Assembly (NCBI GenBank): GCA_018398805.1
Contig: JAGFBZ010000567.1
Coordinates: 62,001 to 126,000, forward strand
Length of the DNA stretch: 64,000 bases
Source: Hirundichthys speculiger
Lineage: Eukaryota; Chordata; Actinopteri; Beloniformes; Exocoetidae
Direction of reading: 5' to 3'
A program made the translations under genes and the position numbers. Position 1 is the first letter of the stretch. Each line of letters starts with the position of its first letter. Positions 1 through 11,606 of the stretch are shown piece by piece. The notes beneath the pieces were generated by a model. The model was not told the origin of the DNA. It searched no databases and was given only the letters and a program-made list of their open reading frames with translations.

Positions 1-1661
1 TGGCTCGGTCAGAATCCTATATCGGAGGAGACTGCTACATTGTGTCGGGCTCCAGAGATGCCACTCTTCTTCTGTGGTACTGGAGCGGACGACACCACAT
101 CATAGGAGACAACCCCAACAACAGTAAGCAGGGTCACCATGGAAACGACTAATCTCATTGGTTCCAAAATGACCTGAGAGCCTGTTTCAGAGGTTTTTGG
201 TGTTTCTGAGTGGAGCTGCATGGTGATGTGATGTTTCAGGTGACTACCCGGCTCCCAGAGCGGTGCTGACGGGTCACGACCATGAGGTGGTGTGTGTGTC
301 TGTCTGTGCAGAGCTGGGATTGGTCATCAGTGGAGCCAAAGGTCTGTTCGTCCTTCATCAGGTTTCATCATCTAAAAACTGAACAATGAATTATAAAAAA
401 GGATTTGTCATGAAGCAGGACTGCTGAAGCCAAAGTTAACTCAATACATTGCCATTACAAAAGTTTCTACACTGTCTTCCCTTGGTGTTGCTCTCAGAGG
501 GTCCGTGCCTGGTCCACACCATCACAGGGGACCTGCTCAGGGCCCTGGAGGGTCCAGAGCTCTGCCAGCGGCCACGGCTCATCTCGGTGTCCAGCGAGGG
601 ACATTGCATCATCTACTATGAGAGAGGTCACTTCTGCAACTTCAGCATAAATGGAAAACTGCTGGCACAAATGGAGGTTAATGACTCCACACGGGTGAGG
701 CTGCTACTGCTGCTGCTGTCAATCATCTTCTACCTGTTACCTGAACTCACTCCTGTTAAACATTCCTTCTTTCGTCCCTCTTCAGGCTATCCTGTTGAGC
801 AGTGATGGGCAGAACCTGGTGACAGGAGGTGATAACGGAGTTGTGGAAGTGTGGCAGGCGTGTGATTTCAAGCAGCTTTACATCTACCCAGGCTGCGACG
901 CCGGCATCCGGGCCATGGACCTGTCACACGACCAGAGGTACAGAAAAAGAGGCTAGCTGTTACTGTCAAGCAGAAACTGAGCTATTGGCATAGTTGTTCT
1001 TTTAACCTTGTGGATGAGTTAAAATCATGAACGGGTGCAGTGAGGAGACAGAGAGCCTTCAAAAGCAGCCCTGTTACATTTGTTGATGTTCAGTCAGCTA
1101 TCGCAGAGGTTGTCTGAGGTGCCCCATTGGCCAGTGTGACATCACAGTATGGACTGTACCATTATCTGTATGCTCACAGAAAATACCACAGTGCTTTTTC
1201 ATAATGTCACCACCGGCCCTATCTCACCCAAAATCAGGTAACCCCCTTCTCTGACCATGAGAACCTTTGTGGGCGGAGTCCTGAGCAGGATAATGTTGTT
1301 ACAGCATAGCAGTTCAGTTCTGTCCATGATATTGCCTAGCAACTAGCGTAATTTAAGATGTGTTGAGCTTTAACCCCCTGAAGTTAAGAAGACCCTGAAA
1401 ATGAGCCCAGTTCTCATGTAAATGTGCTCAAACTCAAGATTCAAGTGATACACCAGCTGTTGTTGTAGAACAGACGGACTGTTGTGGTGATCATGAAGAT
1501 CACAGACTCAAGTTATGATTAGGACTTAGCCATCCAGATACTATTCAGTTTGCTTTGTTTCTGCTTGCAGGACTTTGATCACTGGTATGGCCTCCGGCAG
1601 CATTGTGGCATTCAACATCGACTTCAACCGCTGGCACTATGAACACCAGAATAGGTACTGA
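1..1661 (+). CDS. nbea: Neurobeachin C-terminal WD40 exons (partial gene, 3' end)
   Basis: Five coding exons join in one frame: 1-123 (partial, codons start at base 3), 241-343, 498-694, 786-937 and 1571-1661, each bounded by AG/GT, with stop TGA at 1659-1661. They encode the last WD40 repeats of a BEACH-domain scaffold. Visible marks are [54 protein letters not shown] and the C-terminus [12 protein letters not shown]. Family knowledge: neurobeachin is a large neuronal A-kinase anchoring protein of Golgi and post-Golgi membranes, involved in receptor trafficking and synapse function. The paralogue LRBA has a similar end. I prefer NBEA because of the [14 protein letters not shown] ending as I recall it and because SERTM1, CCNA1 and SPART are its chromosomal neighbours in human. 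The 5' part lies outside the window. The coding sequence is intact in what is visible. Confidence 0.88.
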
Positions 1662-1881
1662 GGAAGAGGAGGATGGAGAGAGGCGAAGTGATACATTCTG
1701 GTGTATCTACGACACAGGGAAACTACAAAAAAACAACAAAAAAAACCTCGATCTGAGGATGTAACAGCGCTGGTGGAAACGTGTTTAATCACAAAGACCC
1801 AGAAGATACCGACCGAAACCTGCTCACACAAGAGAACCACCCTAGTCTGGGAACAAAGAGCCTGCAGAGTTGGATCCTGAT

Positions 1882-2164
1882 GGTACCCATCTACTGGTAC
1901 CATCTACTGGTACCCCTCTACTGGTACCCTCTACTGGTACCCCTCTACTGGTACCCCTCTACTGGTACCCCTCTACTAATACCCTCTACTGGTACCCCTC
2001 TACTGGTACCCTCTACTGGTACCCTTCTACTGGTACCCCTCTACTGGTACCCTTCTACTGGTACCCTTTACTGGTACCCCTCTACTGGTACTGCTTAACT
2101 GGTACCCCTCTACTGGTACCCCTCTACTGGTACCCTTCTACTGGTACCCTTTACTGGTACCCCT
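1882..2164 (+). repeat. 14-bp minisatellite TACTGGTACCCCTC
   Basis: About 20 copies of a 14-bp unit containing GGTACC, with indel variants of 13-15 bp. Since 14 is not a multiple of three, every frame reads a 14-residue periodic peptide, which explains the apparent ORFs here. It lies in the inferred nbea 3' UTR. Confidence 0.95.
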
Positions 2165-3061
2165 CACAGGACAGGCACAGCTGCTGTTCACACACAGTGA
2201 ACTTCAGTTTTGTTTTTCTTTTCTTTTTTATTCTTGTTCAAATGTAGTTGTCTACTTTGGAGTCCAGTTGATAATTATTTGGAAGGATTAAAAATTTAGA
2301 TTTCCTCTGTGTATCTAAACTGATTAGAAATGTCAGAAATGCACCAGCCCCACCCTCGATTCAGAAACTGGTGCTATTGGCTTGATCTGAAATTTACTCT
2401 TAAAAATGTTTTAATTTGATTTGATCTCATTTGATTTTGTCTTTCTTTTGCCCGCAGCTGGGTTTGATCCAATATTTGTGTATATAAGACTCTACAACCT
2501 TCAGAGTCACACTTGTTCTTTCACTACTTAAACTGCGCTTATCACCTTTAATTTATTAATGACTTGCTGTATGTAAAATACTGTGTAATAATTATTCTAA
2601 TGTTGACCAGACTGATGGTGTGGAGGATGCTGATGGTTTGTTGAGGAGGTGAAGACTGAGCCATCGTGGATGACAAACACCAGACTGACATGATTTCTTT
2701 GTATATTTGGTGATTGTTTTGTCAAATATGTACATATAGTCTTGGTTCAGGCTTGGTAGGAGACATACTCAGCTGAATAAGACTGGAAGTGCAAAGGAAA
2801 CCTTCACTTAGCCACATTTGTTGATTATTTACAAAAGAGAATCAGATCAATGTAAAAGTTTGTTTTGTATTTGCACTTTGCACCAATCACATATCATTAT
2901 TTATTAGCTTGGTTCTTTCTGGTCAGCTGTCATTCGGTTTAGGTCCATTTTCCTTTGGGATTATTTGTGCATTGATGTTTGTATTTAAGACGTTAAGCTC
3001 ATGTGTGATTCTAAGTTTTACAACCTCTCAGTTGTAAGCAATATCATGATTCTGTAGCTGA

Positions 3062-3312
3062 TAGAGGTCCGGAGGAGCTGATGGAGGTCTGGAGGACCTG
3101 ATGGAGGTCTGCAGGACCTGATGGAGGTCTGGAGGAGCTGATGGAGGTCCGGAGGAGCTGATGGAGGTCTGCAGGACCTGATGGAGGTCTGCAAGACCTG
3201 ATGGAGGTCTGCAGGACCTGATGGAGGTCTGGAGGAGCTGATGGAGGTCTGAAGCACCTGATGGAGGTCTGAAGGACCTGATGGAGGTCTGGAGGAGCTG
3301 ATGGAGGTCCGG
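3062..3312 (+). repeat. 20-bp minisatellite GGAGGAGCTGATGGAGGTCT
   Basis: About 12-13 copies of a 20-bp unit, alternating between GGAGGAGCTG and GCAGGACCTG variants. Three overlapping minus-strand open frames are produced by the repeat and are not genes. Confidence 0.95.
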
Positions 3313-3530
3313 ACACGAGGATGACATGTGAGATGTACCGTATGTGTGAAGCCATCTTGATCAAATGCGCACATACACATACTCTATCAACAGGTTACAC
3401 TTACGTATCCAAAAAAAGGTTAAATATTTTTGGATCTATGAAACCCGAAAAACTATTGTATTCATGTTTTATTGCAAAGATGTAAAATATGACCTGTGTG
3501 AGTTGGAAAAAAAATCATAAGAAAAATAAA

Positions 3531-4642
3531 ATATGCAAAGAATTTGAGGTGTGAACTTTTCATTGCTCATCTGAGTTTATTTTGACGTCTGAGTCTAGCT
3601 TCAGTCTCCAGCAGATAAATGAGTTCAACTCCACGTGTTTCACAGAAAAACATCACAGATACAGTCATGATAGAGGAGATGATTTAGTTCTTTATCTTCA
3701 TCGAAGCTGCTCCTGGAGATGAAAATGTTTCTATGGACATTTTTTTTTCCAACTGTGTCACTGTCCAGAATAATTAAAAGCTAATGAGAGCTCCTGCAAC
3801 ATGTTGAAGACGTCCTGTGATTTCAGTCCTGGATTTTAAAACTGCTTCATGTTTTTCTTTTGGAGTGGTTTTAATTTTTTTCTGTCAGTACAGATGGGAT
3901 AGTTGTGAAGTAGTCTCTTAATGTTCATATTTAACTAAAGCAAAGCTAATAAATGATGAAAAAATATTTACAACATTTTTACAAAGTTGATGCCACTTTA
4001 TCAAAGGCGTTATGCTACATGAATCCTCCGTATTTAAAACAAATGTTATTTCTCTTCCTAACGCCAAAGGTTTCGTCTCCTTGAGTGGATTCTGTGTGAT
4101 AGCTTGAACCTGCTGGACCAGGTGAGATGATGACACCTGAATTAATCAACCAGGAGGACTACTGGCTCATCTTTCCTCTCTGGATCTTCGTGTTCCTTTA
4201 ACTATAATTCTGTGAAAAGCTTTTACAAAAATGAAATCATTTGCTCTGATTGCATTAGAAAACTTTGATGTGAGAGAATCTAATGAGACTGAGGGTCTAA
4301 ACCCTGAGACTGTGAGAGGGTTGGTTTTACATCATTGTAAAACAGATGAGGCTGTCCTGCTTCTGTCTCCATGGAGACTGGAGTCAGAGGATGATACTGG
4401 CAGGTGTCTTTCTCTTTGTCCATCAACAGTCCATCATCTCCTTTCTCCTGACTCTAAACTGTTTCTGAGCAAATGTGACACTTACATTTGAACACAAATA
4501 AATGTTAATATTTTGATGATTTTGCAGAGTAGTTTACAGGAGTGTATTATATTATACGTATTATATTATACGACTTCAATGCAGTGTAACTTTCTTATAA
4601 AGTAAATGTGACGAAAAGAATGTAAGAAGAAATGAATAATTC
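3531..4642. other. Intergenic, nothing recognised
   Basis: AT-rich unique-looking sequence between the nbea poly(A) signal and the sertm1 3' end. I see no coding signal, TIR or tandem array. The short open frames here have no recognisable motif. Confidence 0.6.
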
Positions 4643-4648
4643 TTTATT
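4643..4648 (-). terminator. Candidate sertm1 poly(A) signal (AATAAA on minus strand)
   Basis: TTTATT on the + strand reads AATAAA on the minus strand, about 260 bases past the sertm1 stop codon. Position and orientation fit a short 3' UTR. Inferred from sequence alone. Confidence 0.45.
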
Positions 4649-4907
4649 GTTCTTCCCTGCAGTGGAAAGAAGCTTTTCAAGTGTGTTAGTGTTCAAAGTT
4701 AGAAGTCCCAGTGTCTTCACCAACAACTGGACCTTCAGGATGAGAACATGCATGAAGCTAAAGGCCCTCCTGCCATCTGATTTTCTGTTTCTAAGTCACT
4801 AAAAGGACATGTAGGACCCCTGTGTGCTCTGCGTCCACGCTTGCTTGCAGTTTGCATGTAAGCATGCATGAATGACAGCACATTCATTCATAAGTGGAGA
4901 GTGTCTT

Positions 4908-5243
4908 TCAGGTGGAGAGGGTGGAGATGGTCGACCTCTGAGATGAGATGCTGCAGATCTCCATGTTGGTGAAGGAGCTTCCTCCCTCGCTGCTGCAGTC
5001 AGGGACGGACGAGGAGATGATGTTCTTCAGCCTGTGAAGGGAGATGATGAGCAGCGTCAACAGGAAGGCCAACAGGCCCAGGAAGAGCCACACATACACC
5101 AGAACGTTCCCCTGACGTCCTGGAGATGAGGCAGCTGCCGACGCCGAGGCCAACGTTGGAGAGAAACGCAGGAAAGTCCCATTATCTATTGGAGCGATTC
5201 CAGTCTCATTGTGGTCCACCAACAGAACGTCAATCCCTGACAT
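4908..5243 (-). CDS. sertm1: Serine-rich and transmembrane domain-containing protein 1
   Basis: A 111-residue open frame on one exon. The N-terminal ~45 residues carry two N-glycosylation sequons (NET at 12-14, NGT at 21-23) and a Ser/Ala-rich stretch. One strongly hydrophobic segment at about residues 46-69 (VYVWLFLGLLAFLLTLLIIS) is the membrane span. The cytoplasmic tail has LHRLKNIISSS and SSFTNMEICSISSQRST, the conserved SERTM1 signature as I recall it. Human SERTM1 is about 107 residues, so length fits. The start is the first ATG in frame; a plausible 3' splice site (CTTCTTTTCCAG) ends five bases upstream of it, so a non-coding exon is expected further right. Function is poorly known. 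The region just upstream has been duplicated (see the 6329 entry). Confidence 0.9.
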   Translation of the reverse strand: MSGIDVLLVDHNETGIAPIDNGTFLRFSPTLASASAAASSPGRQGNVLVYVWLFLGLLAFLLTLLIISLHRLKNIISSSVPDCSSEGGSSFTNMEICSISSQRSTISTLST

Positions 5244-5246
5244 CCT

Positions 5247-6483
5247 GGCTGGAAAAGAAGAGATACGATTTAGTGAGAAACACAGAGACCAACCAAACTC
5301 TTATCTGCCGGAGTTCTAGCATCTCTTTCCAGGACACGGCATCAGGGAAGCACATCCACGTATAAAACTGCCTTCAGTTAAGAACTGAAGCAGCACAGCT
5401 TACTTCTACACTCTGTACTTCTACACTTCTGTACTTCTAGACTCTGTACTTCTACACTCTGTATGTCTACATTTCAGTATTTCTACATTTATGTACTTCT
5501 ACACTCTGTACGTCTACATTTCTGTAGTTCTACACTCTGTACTTCTACACTCTGTACGTCTACATTTCTGTAGTTCTACACTTTGTACGTCTACATTTCT
5601 GTAGTTCTACACTTTGTACTTCTACAATCTGTACGTCTACATTTCTGTAGTTCTACACTCTGTACGTCTACATTTCTGTAGTTCTACACTTTGTACTTCT
5701 ACACTCTGTACATCTACATTTCTGTAGTTCTACACTGTACTTCTACACTATGTACTTCTACATTTCTGTACTTCTAGACTCTGTACTTCTACACTCTGTA
5801 TGTCTTCATTTCTGTATTTCTACATTTCTGTACTTCTACACTCTGTACGTCTACATTTCTGTAGTTCTACACTCTGTACGTCTACATTTCTGTAGTTCTA
5901 CACTGTACTTCTACATTCTGTACTTCTACATTTCTGTAGTTCTACACTCTGTACTTCTACACTCTGTACGTCTACATTTCTGTAGTTCTACACTTTGTAC
6001 TTCTACACTCTGTACATCTACATTTCTGTAGTTCTACACTCTGTACTTCTACACTCTGTACGTCTACATTTCTGTAGTTCTACACTTTGTACTTCTACAC
6101 TCTGTACATCTACATTTCTGTAGTTCTACACTTTGTACGTCTACATTTCTGTAGTTCTACACTGTACTTATACACTATGTACTTCTACATTTCTGTACTT
6201 CTGTACATCGTACTTCTACACTCTGTACGTCTACATTTCTGTAGTTCTACACTTTGTACTTCTACACTCTGTACATCTACATTTCTGTAGTTCTACACTT
6301 TGTACGTCTACATTTCTGTAGTTCTGTAGGCTGGAAAAGAAGAGATACGATTTAATGAGAAACACAGAGACCAACCAAACTCTTAACTGCCGGAGTTCTA
6401 GCATCACTTTCCAGGACACGGCATCAGGGAAGCACATCCACGTATAAAACTGCCTTCAGTTAGGAACTGAAGCAGCACAGCTT
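5247..6483. repeat. ~1.08-kb tandem duplication of the sertm1 splice-acceptor flank
   Basis: A unique ~155-bp segment starting at 5247 recurs at 6329-6483 with only a few differences. It runs from the sertm1 acceptor to the CAGCACAGCTTACTTCTAC junction with the minisatellite; the offset is 1082 bp. The first copy abuts the coding exon and the second lies inside the minisatellite, so the acceptor tract CTCTTCTTTTCCAG (minus strand) exists twice. Confidence 0.93.
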
Positions 6484-7640
6484 ACTTCTACACTCTGTAC
6501 TTCTACACTTCTGTACTTCTAGACTATGTACTTCTACACTCTGTATGTCTACATTTCTGTATTTCTACATTTCTGTACTTCTACACTCTGTACGTCTACA
6601 TTTCTGTAGTTCTACACTCTGTACTTCTACACTCTGTACGTCTACATTTCTGTAGTTCTACATTCTGTACGTCTACATTTCTATAGTTCTACACTTTGTA
6701 CTTCTACCCTCTGTACGTCTACATGTCTGTACTTCTACACTTTGTACGTCTACATTTCTGTACATCTACACTGTATGTCTACATTTCTGTAGTTCTACAC
6801 TGTACTTCTACACTCTGTACTTCTACATTTCTGTAGTTCTACACTCTGTACTTCTACACTCTGTACGTCTACATTTCTGTAGTTCTACACTTTGTACTAC
6901 TACATTTCTGTACTTCTACACTCTGTACGTCTACATGTCTGTAGTTCTACACTCTGTACGTCTACATTTCTGTAGTTCTACACTCTGTACTTCTACACTC
7001 TGTACGTCTACATTTCTGTAGTTCTACACTCTGTACTTCTACACTCTGTACTTCTACATTTCTGTACTTCTACACTCAGTACTTCTACACTCTGTACGTC
7101 TACATTTCTGTAGTTCTACACTTTGTACTTCTACATTTCTGTACTTCTACACTCTGTACGTCTACATGTCTGTAGTTCTACACTCTGTACGTCTACATTT
7201 CTGTAGTTCTACACTCTGTACTTCTACACTCTGTACTTCTACATTTCTGTACTTCTACACTCTGTACGTCTACATTTCTGTAGTTCTACACTTTGTACTT
7301 CTACATTTCTGTAGTTCTACACTCTGTACGTCTTTATTTCTGTAGTTCTACACTCTGTACTTCTACACTATGTACTCCTGCTATCTGTACTTCTCCATTT
7401 CTGTAGTTCTACACTTTGTACTTCTACATTCCTGTACTTGTACACTCTGTAAATCTACATTTCTGTAGTTCTACACTTTGTACTTCTACATTTCTGTACT
7501 TCTACACTCTGTACGTCTACATTTCTGTAGTTCTACACTCTGTACTTCTACACTCTGTACGTCTACATTTCTGTACTTCTACACTCTGTACTTCTTCATT
7601 TCTGTACTTCTACACTGCTGCACTTCTACACTTATTCCTT
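5399..7640. repeat. ~15-16-bp minisatellite in the sertm1 5' flank or intron
   Basis: Long array of CTGTACTTCTACACT and CTGTACGTCTACATTT type units, interrupted only by the duplicated unique segment at 6329-6483. Higher-order blocks of several units recur, for example CTCTGTACGTCTACATTT followed by CTGTAGTTCTACAC. It sits upstream of the sertm1 coding exon, probably in its 5' intron. The Tyr/Leu/Ser/Thr-rich open frames are artefacts. Confidence 0.95.
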
Positions 7641-8654
7641 GGACCAATAATTTCCTCCCATAATGCAGAATGTTTTTTAGGCTTGGAGCCCCCAGTGTTA
7701 TTCAGGAACATCAACTAAACTGGTTCTATAATGGATAACAGATATATATGTGGAGGCAGAGACACACAGAACCCTCAGTGTGCAAATATTTCTTCTAGTT
7801 TTTTGTTGTCAAGAGTTCTTCTTGGTGGTTTTAGTAGTTATTTATGTGCACAAGTCAGGAAGCTGCTTCAACTGCAGGAATCTCTTTTACATGTTGGTAC
7901 TGTGATGACCAGCAGGGGGAGTGCTTGTCCCATTGATTGTCTCTCAGGCATCTTCTATTCATAAATGAAGGCATCCTCATCTGGTGAAATTAAACTCATC
8001 ATTATCAGCTCTCATAAAAAGAGCCAGTCCTCTTCCACTGTATTTTTATACAGATCTTAATCTTTCACCATAAACTATTGCATGGCAGTAAAGTGAAAGG
8101 AGGATGTGACATTTTTGAACTGAGAACACATTTGCAGTTGTTGTGCAGGTGAAAGATAGTTTTGTATTCGGTCCGGACCAGCCATGAGTCCCGACTTCAT
8201 CTGTGACAGCAGAAACAGACACTTCAAAGGGAAGAATAAATGACCGTGGCCAGAATGAAAGAGAAAGGTCAACACACACTTTTCATCTGGCAGTGGTGTT
8301 CTCACTTTGCTCTTATCTGCTCACTCTGCCCTCCTTTTTCTCCATTTCATTATTCATTTCACCGTGCCCCAAATACATCCCGGCCACAAGCGTGATATTC
8401 AGGGGAGTTAATTTCACTCTCCACAGGCCGTTTGAACTGCATTAACTGTGCATGTGGCTTCCATTAAGAGATAATGTTTTACTATATTTGAGAAAAATAA
8501 TACAGAAGTATCTGAATGTAAATTATAAACACTAAAGTGTAGGGTCCTCATTTCACAGAAAGAGCAGTGTGACCAATTATTTTCATAAATGTGTTTTGCA
8601 GAGGAACACTGCACCAGCTCTAGACCCCCCTGGAGCTTTGGAGGGAGCATGAGA
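7641..8654. other. Intergenic, no gene seen
   Basis: Unique-looking sequence without a recognisable coding region. A CTCF-like core CCAGCAGGGGGA lies near 7909-7920 (one mismatch to the consensus I use). Nothing else stands out. Confidence 0.5.
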
Positions 8655-9161
8655 GTTTACCCAACCAGTCCACATGGGTTTAGTGGATTTGGAGAAGACA
8701 TTTGACCGTGTCCCTCAGGGGGTCATGTGTGGAGGGGTACTCCAGGAGTCTGGGGTTCTGGATCCATTGTTACGGCTGTCCAGTCCCTGTACAAACGGAG
8801 TGAGAGTCTGGTCCACAATGATGGTTGTAGTCAGACTAGTTTCCAGTGAGAGCTGGACTCCATCAGGGCTGATCTTCGTCTCTGATTCTGTTCATCACGT
8901 TGATGGACCTCAAGTTGAATTTCTAGGAGCAGAGGGTTTCCGGTTCAGTGGTGTCAGGATTTCATCTCTGCTGTTGGAGGATGACCATCATTCTGAAAGA
9001 CTCAGAGTAGAGCTGCTGCTCCTTCACATCAAGGAGCCAGTTGAGGTGGTTCGAGCATCTGGTTAGGATGCCCCCAAGATACCTCCCTGGAGAGGTGTTT
9101 CAGAAACGTCTAACTGGGAGAAGACCACAAGGAATACACAGGACACGCTGGAAAAACTACG
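8655..9161 (+). mobile_element. Degraded LINE fragment (reverse transcriptase and C-terminal end)
   Basis: Translation gives LVDLEKTFDRVPQGV, the reverse-transcriptase palm-type motif of non-LTR elements. After a frame change comes RWFEHLVRMPPRYLPGEVFQ and a GRRPQG..RTRW stretch typical of the C-terminal end of fish LINE ORFs. Frameshifts and a large internal deletion make it non-functional. The fragment is cut at 9161, where a GGGCCCAATC TIR repeat begins. The clade cannot be fixed from this piece. Confidence 0.8.
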
Positions 9162-9650
9162 GGCCCAATCTTCCGCCAAACCTCCTAAAGCCGCTATTAA
9201 GGAATAGCGGCGTTCCCCTGCAAAGAACGCAATCTTCTACCTCCCTAAACCCGTGATATTACCTGCGCTAACCGCTATATTATGCATATTATTATGCATG
9301 GGAGTGGTTAGGGCGTTCCATCTGTTTAACCAATCAGTGCGTCAGCAGCCATTGCCTTTAAGAGCAGGTTGCGGTACCTGCAAACTGCTATGGAGCATCT
9401 TTTCACCCAGATCAGAGCAGCTCTCATGGGCAGCTGGTCTGGGACTCTGCTGTTGAGCTTCCTCCTCTTCTTTCCTCCTCCTCCTCTGCACTGATATAAA
9501 CATAACTAGCTCTAACTAATGTGGAGCAAATGATTTAATCATTTTTTTAATACTCCAAGAAGTTTCAACAAACTGCTCAGAAAAAATAGCGCCACTGAGC
9601 TTCCAGGAAAGCATTTCTTAACTAGAAAAGCACTCGGAGAGCGCAGTCCT
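9162..9650 (+). mobile_element. GGGCCC TIR repeat, copy 1 (right end lost)
   Basis: Starts with GGGCCCAATCTTCCGCC directly after a LINE codon and matches the left halves of copies at 15263 and 29600, and the inverted copy ending 23171. Common internal landmarks are the AACCAATCAGTGCGTCAG and CCTTTAAGAGCAGGTT segments. The right TIR is absent: after about 9640 the sequence continues into another repeat (see 9540-9982). No coding capacity is seen. Confidence 0.8.
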
Positions 9651-9982
9651 CTGCCAAGCACAACAGTTCTCCCATATAGCGATGTACAGATTGTGATAAA
9701 TTCTGCCTTCTGGATTAGATCCGGATCAGCCTCTGAAATTTGATAGAGGTTTTCATTGTCAATCCCTGAGTGAAATTTCATGAGTTTTGGGCAATAATTA
9801 AAGGAGATATTGAGAAACAACATTTTCGGCCCCACTGATCGCAATGTTATCGAAAATTTGAAAGTGATCCAGAATCCAGGATTTCTTCCGGATCACACCC
9901 AAAATAAAACCAGTTCTTCCTTTTCACATTTCTGACAACTCCTAAAAATTTCATCAAAATCCATCCATAACTTTTTGAGTTA
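9540..9982 (-). mobile_element. LINE/SINE-tail-like repeat split by the Tc1 insertion
   Basis: Contains segments that recur widely in fish genomes as I recall them, including GAAAAGCACTCGGAGAGCGC, GTGAAATTTCATGA and CATCCATAACTTTTTGAGTTA. It ends at the TA where the Tc1 element begins and appears to resume after 11585 with TCTTGTATACAGACAGACAG. It resembles the 3' tail of an RTE-like LINE or a SINE sharing that tail. Family and orientation are uncertain. Confidence 0.45.
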
Positions 9983-11583
9983 CAGTGGGGCAAAAAAGTA
10001 TTTAGTCAGCCACCAATTGTGTAAGTTCTCCCACTTAAAAAGATCAGAGAGGCCTGTAATTGTCATCATAGGTATACCTCAACTATGAGAGACAATTTGA
10101 GGAAAAAAAATCCAGAAAATCACATTGTCTGATTTTTAAAGAATTTATTTGCAAATTATGGTGGAAAATAAGTATTTGGTCACCTACAAAGAAGTAAGAT
10201 TTCTGGCTTTCACAGACCTGTAACTTCTTTAAGAGGCTCCTCGGTCCTCCACTCGTTACCTGTATTAATGGCACCTGTTTGAACTCGTTATCAGTATAAA
10301 AGACACCTGTCCACAACCTCAAACAGTCACGTTCCAAACTCCACTATGGCCAAGACCAAAGAGCTGTCAAAGGACACCAGAAACAAAATTGTAGACCTTC
10401 ACCAGGCTGAGAAGACTGAATCTGCAATAGGTAAGCAGCTTGGTGTGAAGAAATCAACTGTGGGAGCAATTATTAGAAAATGGAAGACATACAAGACCAC
10501 TGATAATCTCCCTCGATCTGGGGCTCCACGGAAGATCTCACCCCGTGGGGTCAAAATGATACAAGAACGGTGAGCAAAAATCCCAGAACCACACGGGGGG
10601 ACCTAGTGAATGACCTGCAGAGAGCTGGGACCAAAGTAACAAAGGCTACCATCAGTAACACACTACGCCGCCAGGGACTCAAATCCTGCAGTGCCAGACG
10701 TGTCCCCCTGCTGAAGCCAGTACATGTCCGGGCCCGTCTGAAGTTTGCTAGAGAGCATTTGGATGATCCAGAAGAGGATTGGGAGAATATCATATGGTCA
10801 GATGAAACCAAAATAGAACTTTTTGGTAGAAACTCAACTCGTCGTGTTTGGAGGGGAAAGAATGCTGAGTTGAATCCAAAGAACACCATACCTACTGTAA
10901 AGCATGGGGGTGGAAACATCATGCTTTGGGGCTGTTTTTCTGCAAGGGAACCAGGACGACTGATCCGTGTAAAGGAAAGAATGAATGGGGCCATGTATCG
11001 TAAGATTTTGAGTGAAAACCTCCTTCCATCAGCAAGGGCATTGAAAATGAGACGTGGCTGGGTCTTTCAGCGTGACAATGATCCCAAACACACCGCCCGG
11101 GCAATGAAGGAGTGGCTTCGTAAGAAGCATTTCAAGGTCCTGGAGTGGCCTAGCCAGTCTCCAGATCTCAGCCCCATCGAAAATCTCTGGAGGGAGTTGA
11201 AAGTCCGTGTTGCCCAGCGTCAGCCCCAAAACATCACTGCTCTAGAGGAGATCTGCATGGAGGAATGGGCCAAAATACCAGCAACAGTGTGTAAAAACCT
11301 TGTGAAGACTTACAGAAAACGTTTGACCTCTGTCATTGCCAACAAAGGCTATATAACAAAGTATTGAGATTAACTTTTGTTATTGACCAAATACTTATTT
11401 TCTACCATAATTTGCAAATAAATTCTTTAAAAATCAGACAATGTGATTTTCTGGATTTTTTTTCCTCATTTTGTCTCTCATAGTTGAGGTATACCTATGA
11501 TGAAAATTACATGCCTCTCTGATCTTTTTAAGTGGGAGAACTTACACAATTGGTGGCTGACTAAATACTTTTTTGCCCCACTG
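9983..11583 (+). mobile_element. Full-length Tc1-family transposon (1601 bp)
   Basis: Bounded by TA on both sides (9981-9982 and 11584-11585). It has near-perfect inverted terminal repeats of about 199 bp (9983-10181 and 11385-11583) that begin CAGTGGGGCAAAAAAGTATT. Length and structure match fish Tc1 elements. The two arms remain highly similar, suggesting fairly recent insertion. It encodes a transposase broken by one frameshift. Confidence 0.97.
10346..11367 (+). pseudogene. Tc1 transposase, inactivated by one frameshift
   Basis: First part 10346-10573 encodes the N-terminal paired-like helix-turn-helix ([23 protein letters not shown]) and the start of the second DNA-binding subdomain. 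It stops at TGA 10571-10573. The rest is open in the next frame to 11367 with the remainder of the DNA-binding region, then the DD34E catalytic core: Asp in IIWSDETK, Asp in [11 protein letters not shown], Glu in [11 protein letters not shown]. All three catalytic residues and the C-terminus are present. A single-base indel near 10568-10572 is therefore the only visible lesion. The Tc1 transposase family cuts and pastes at TA sites. Confidence 0.95.
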
Positions 11584-11606
11584 TATCTTGTATACAGACA
11601 GACAGA

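Larger units (their letters stand above)
1662..3530 (+). other. nbea: Probable nbea 3' UTR with poly(A) signal
   Basis: No other gene lies in this stretch after the nbea stop codon. The first clear AATAAA on the + strand in a suitable place is at 3525-3530, shortly after an A-rich stretch, so the 3' UTR may run about 1.87 kb. It would contain two minisatellites, a 14-bp array at 1882-2164 and a 20-bp array at 3062-3312. The transcript end is inferred; an earlier end cannot be excluded. Confidence 0.5.

Noticed and set aside
449..805. 118-codon frame as an independent gene
   Set aside because: It overlaps the nbea exon at 498-694 in the same frame and only extends into the flanking introns.
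1..1661. Assignment to LRBA
   Set aside because: The C-terminus [16 protein letters not shown] and the SERTM1/CCNA1/SPART neighbourhood fit NBEA better. LRBA as I recall it ends FYNDFNRWHHEYQTRY.
5750..7718. Tyr/Ser/Leu-rich hydrophobic frames that could look like membrane proteins
   Set aside because: They are translations of the CTGTACTTCTACACT minisatellite.
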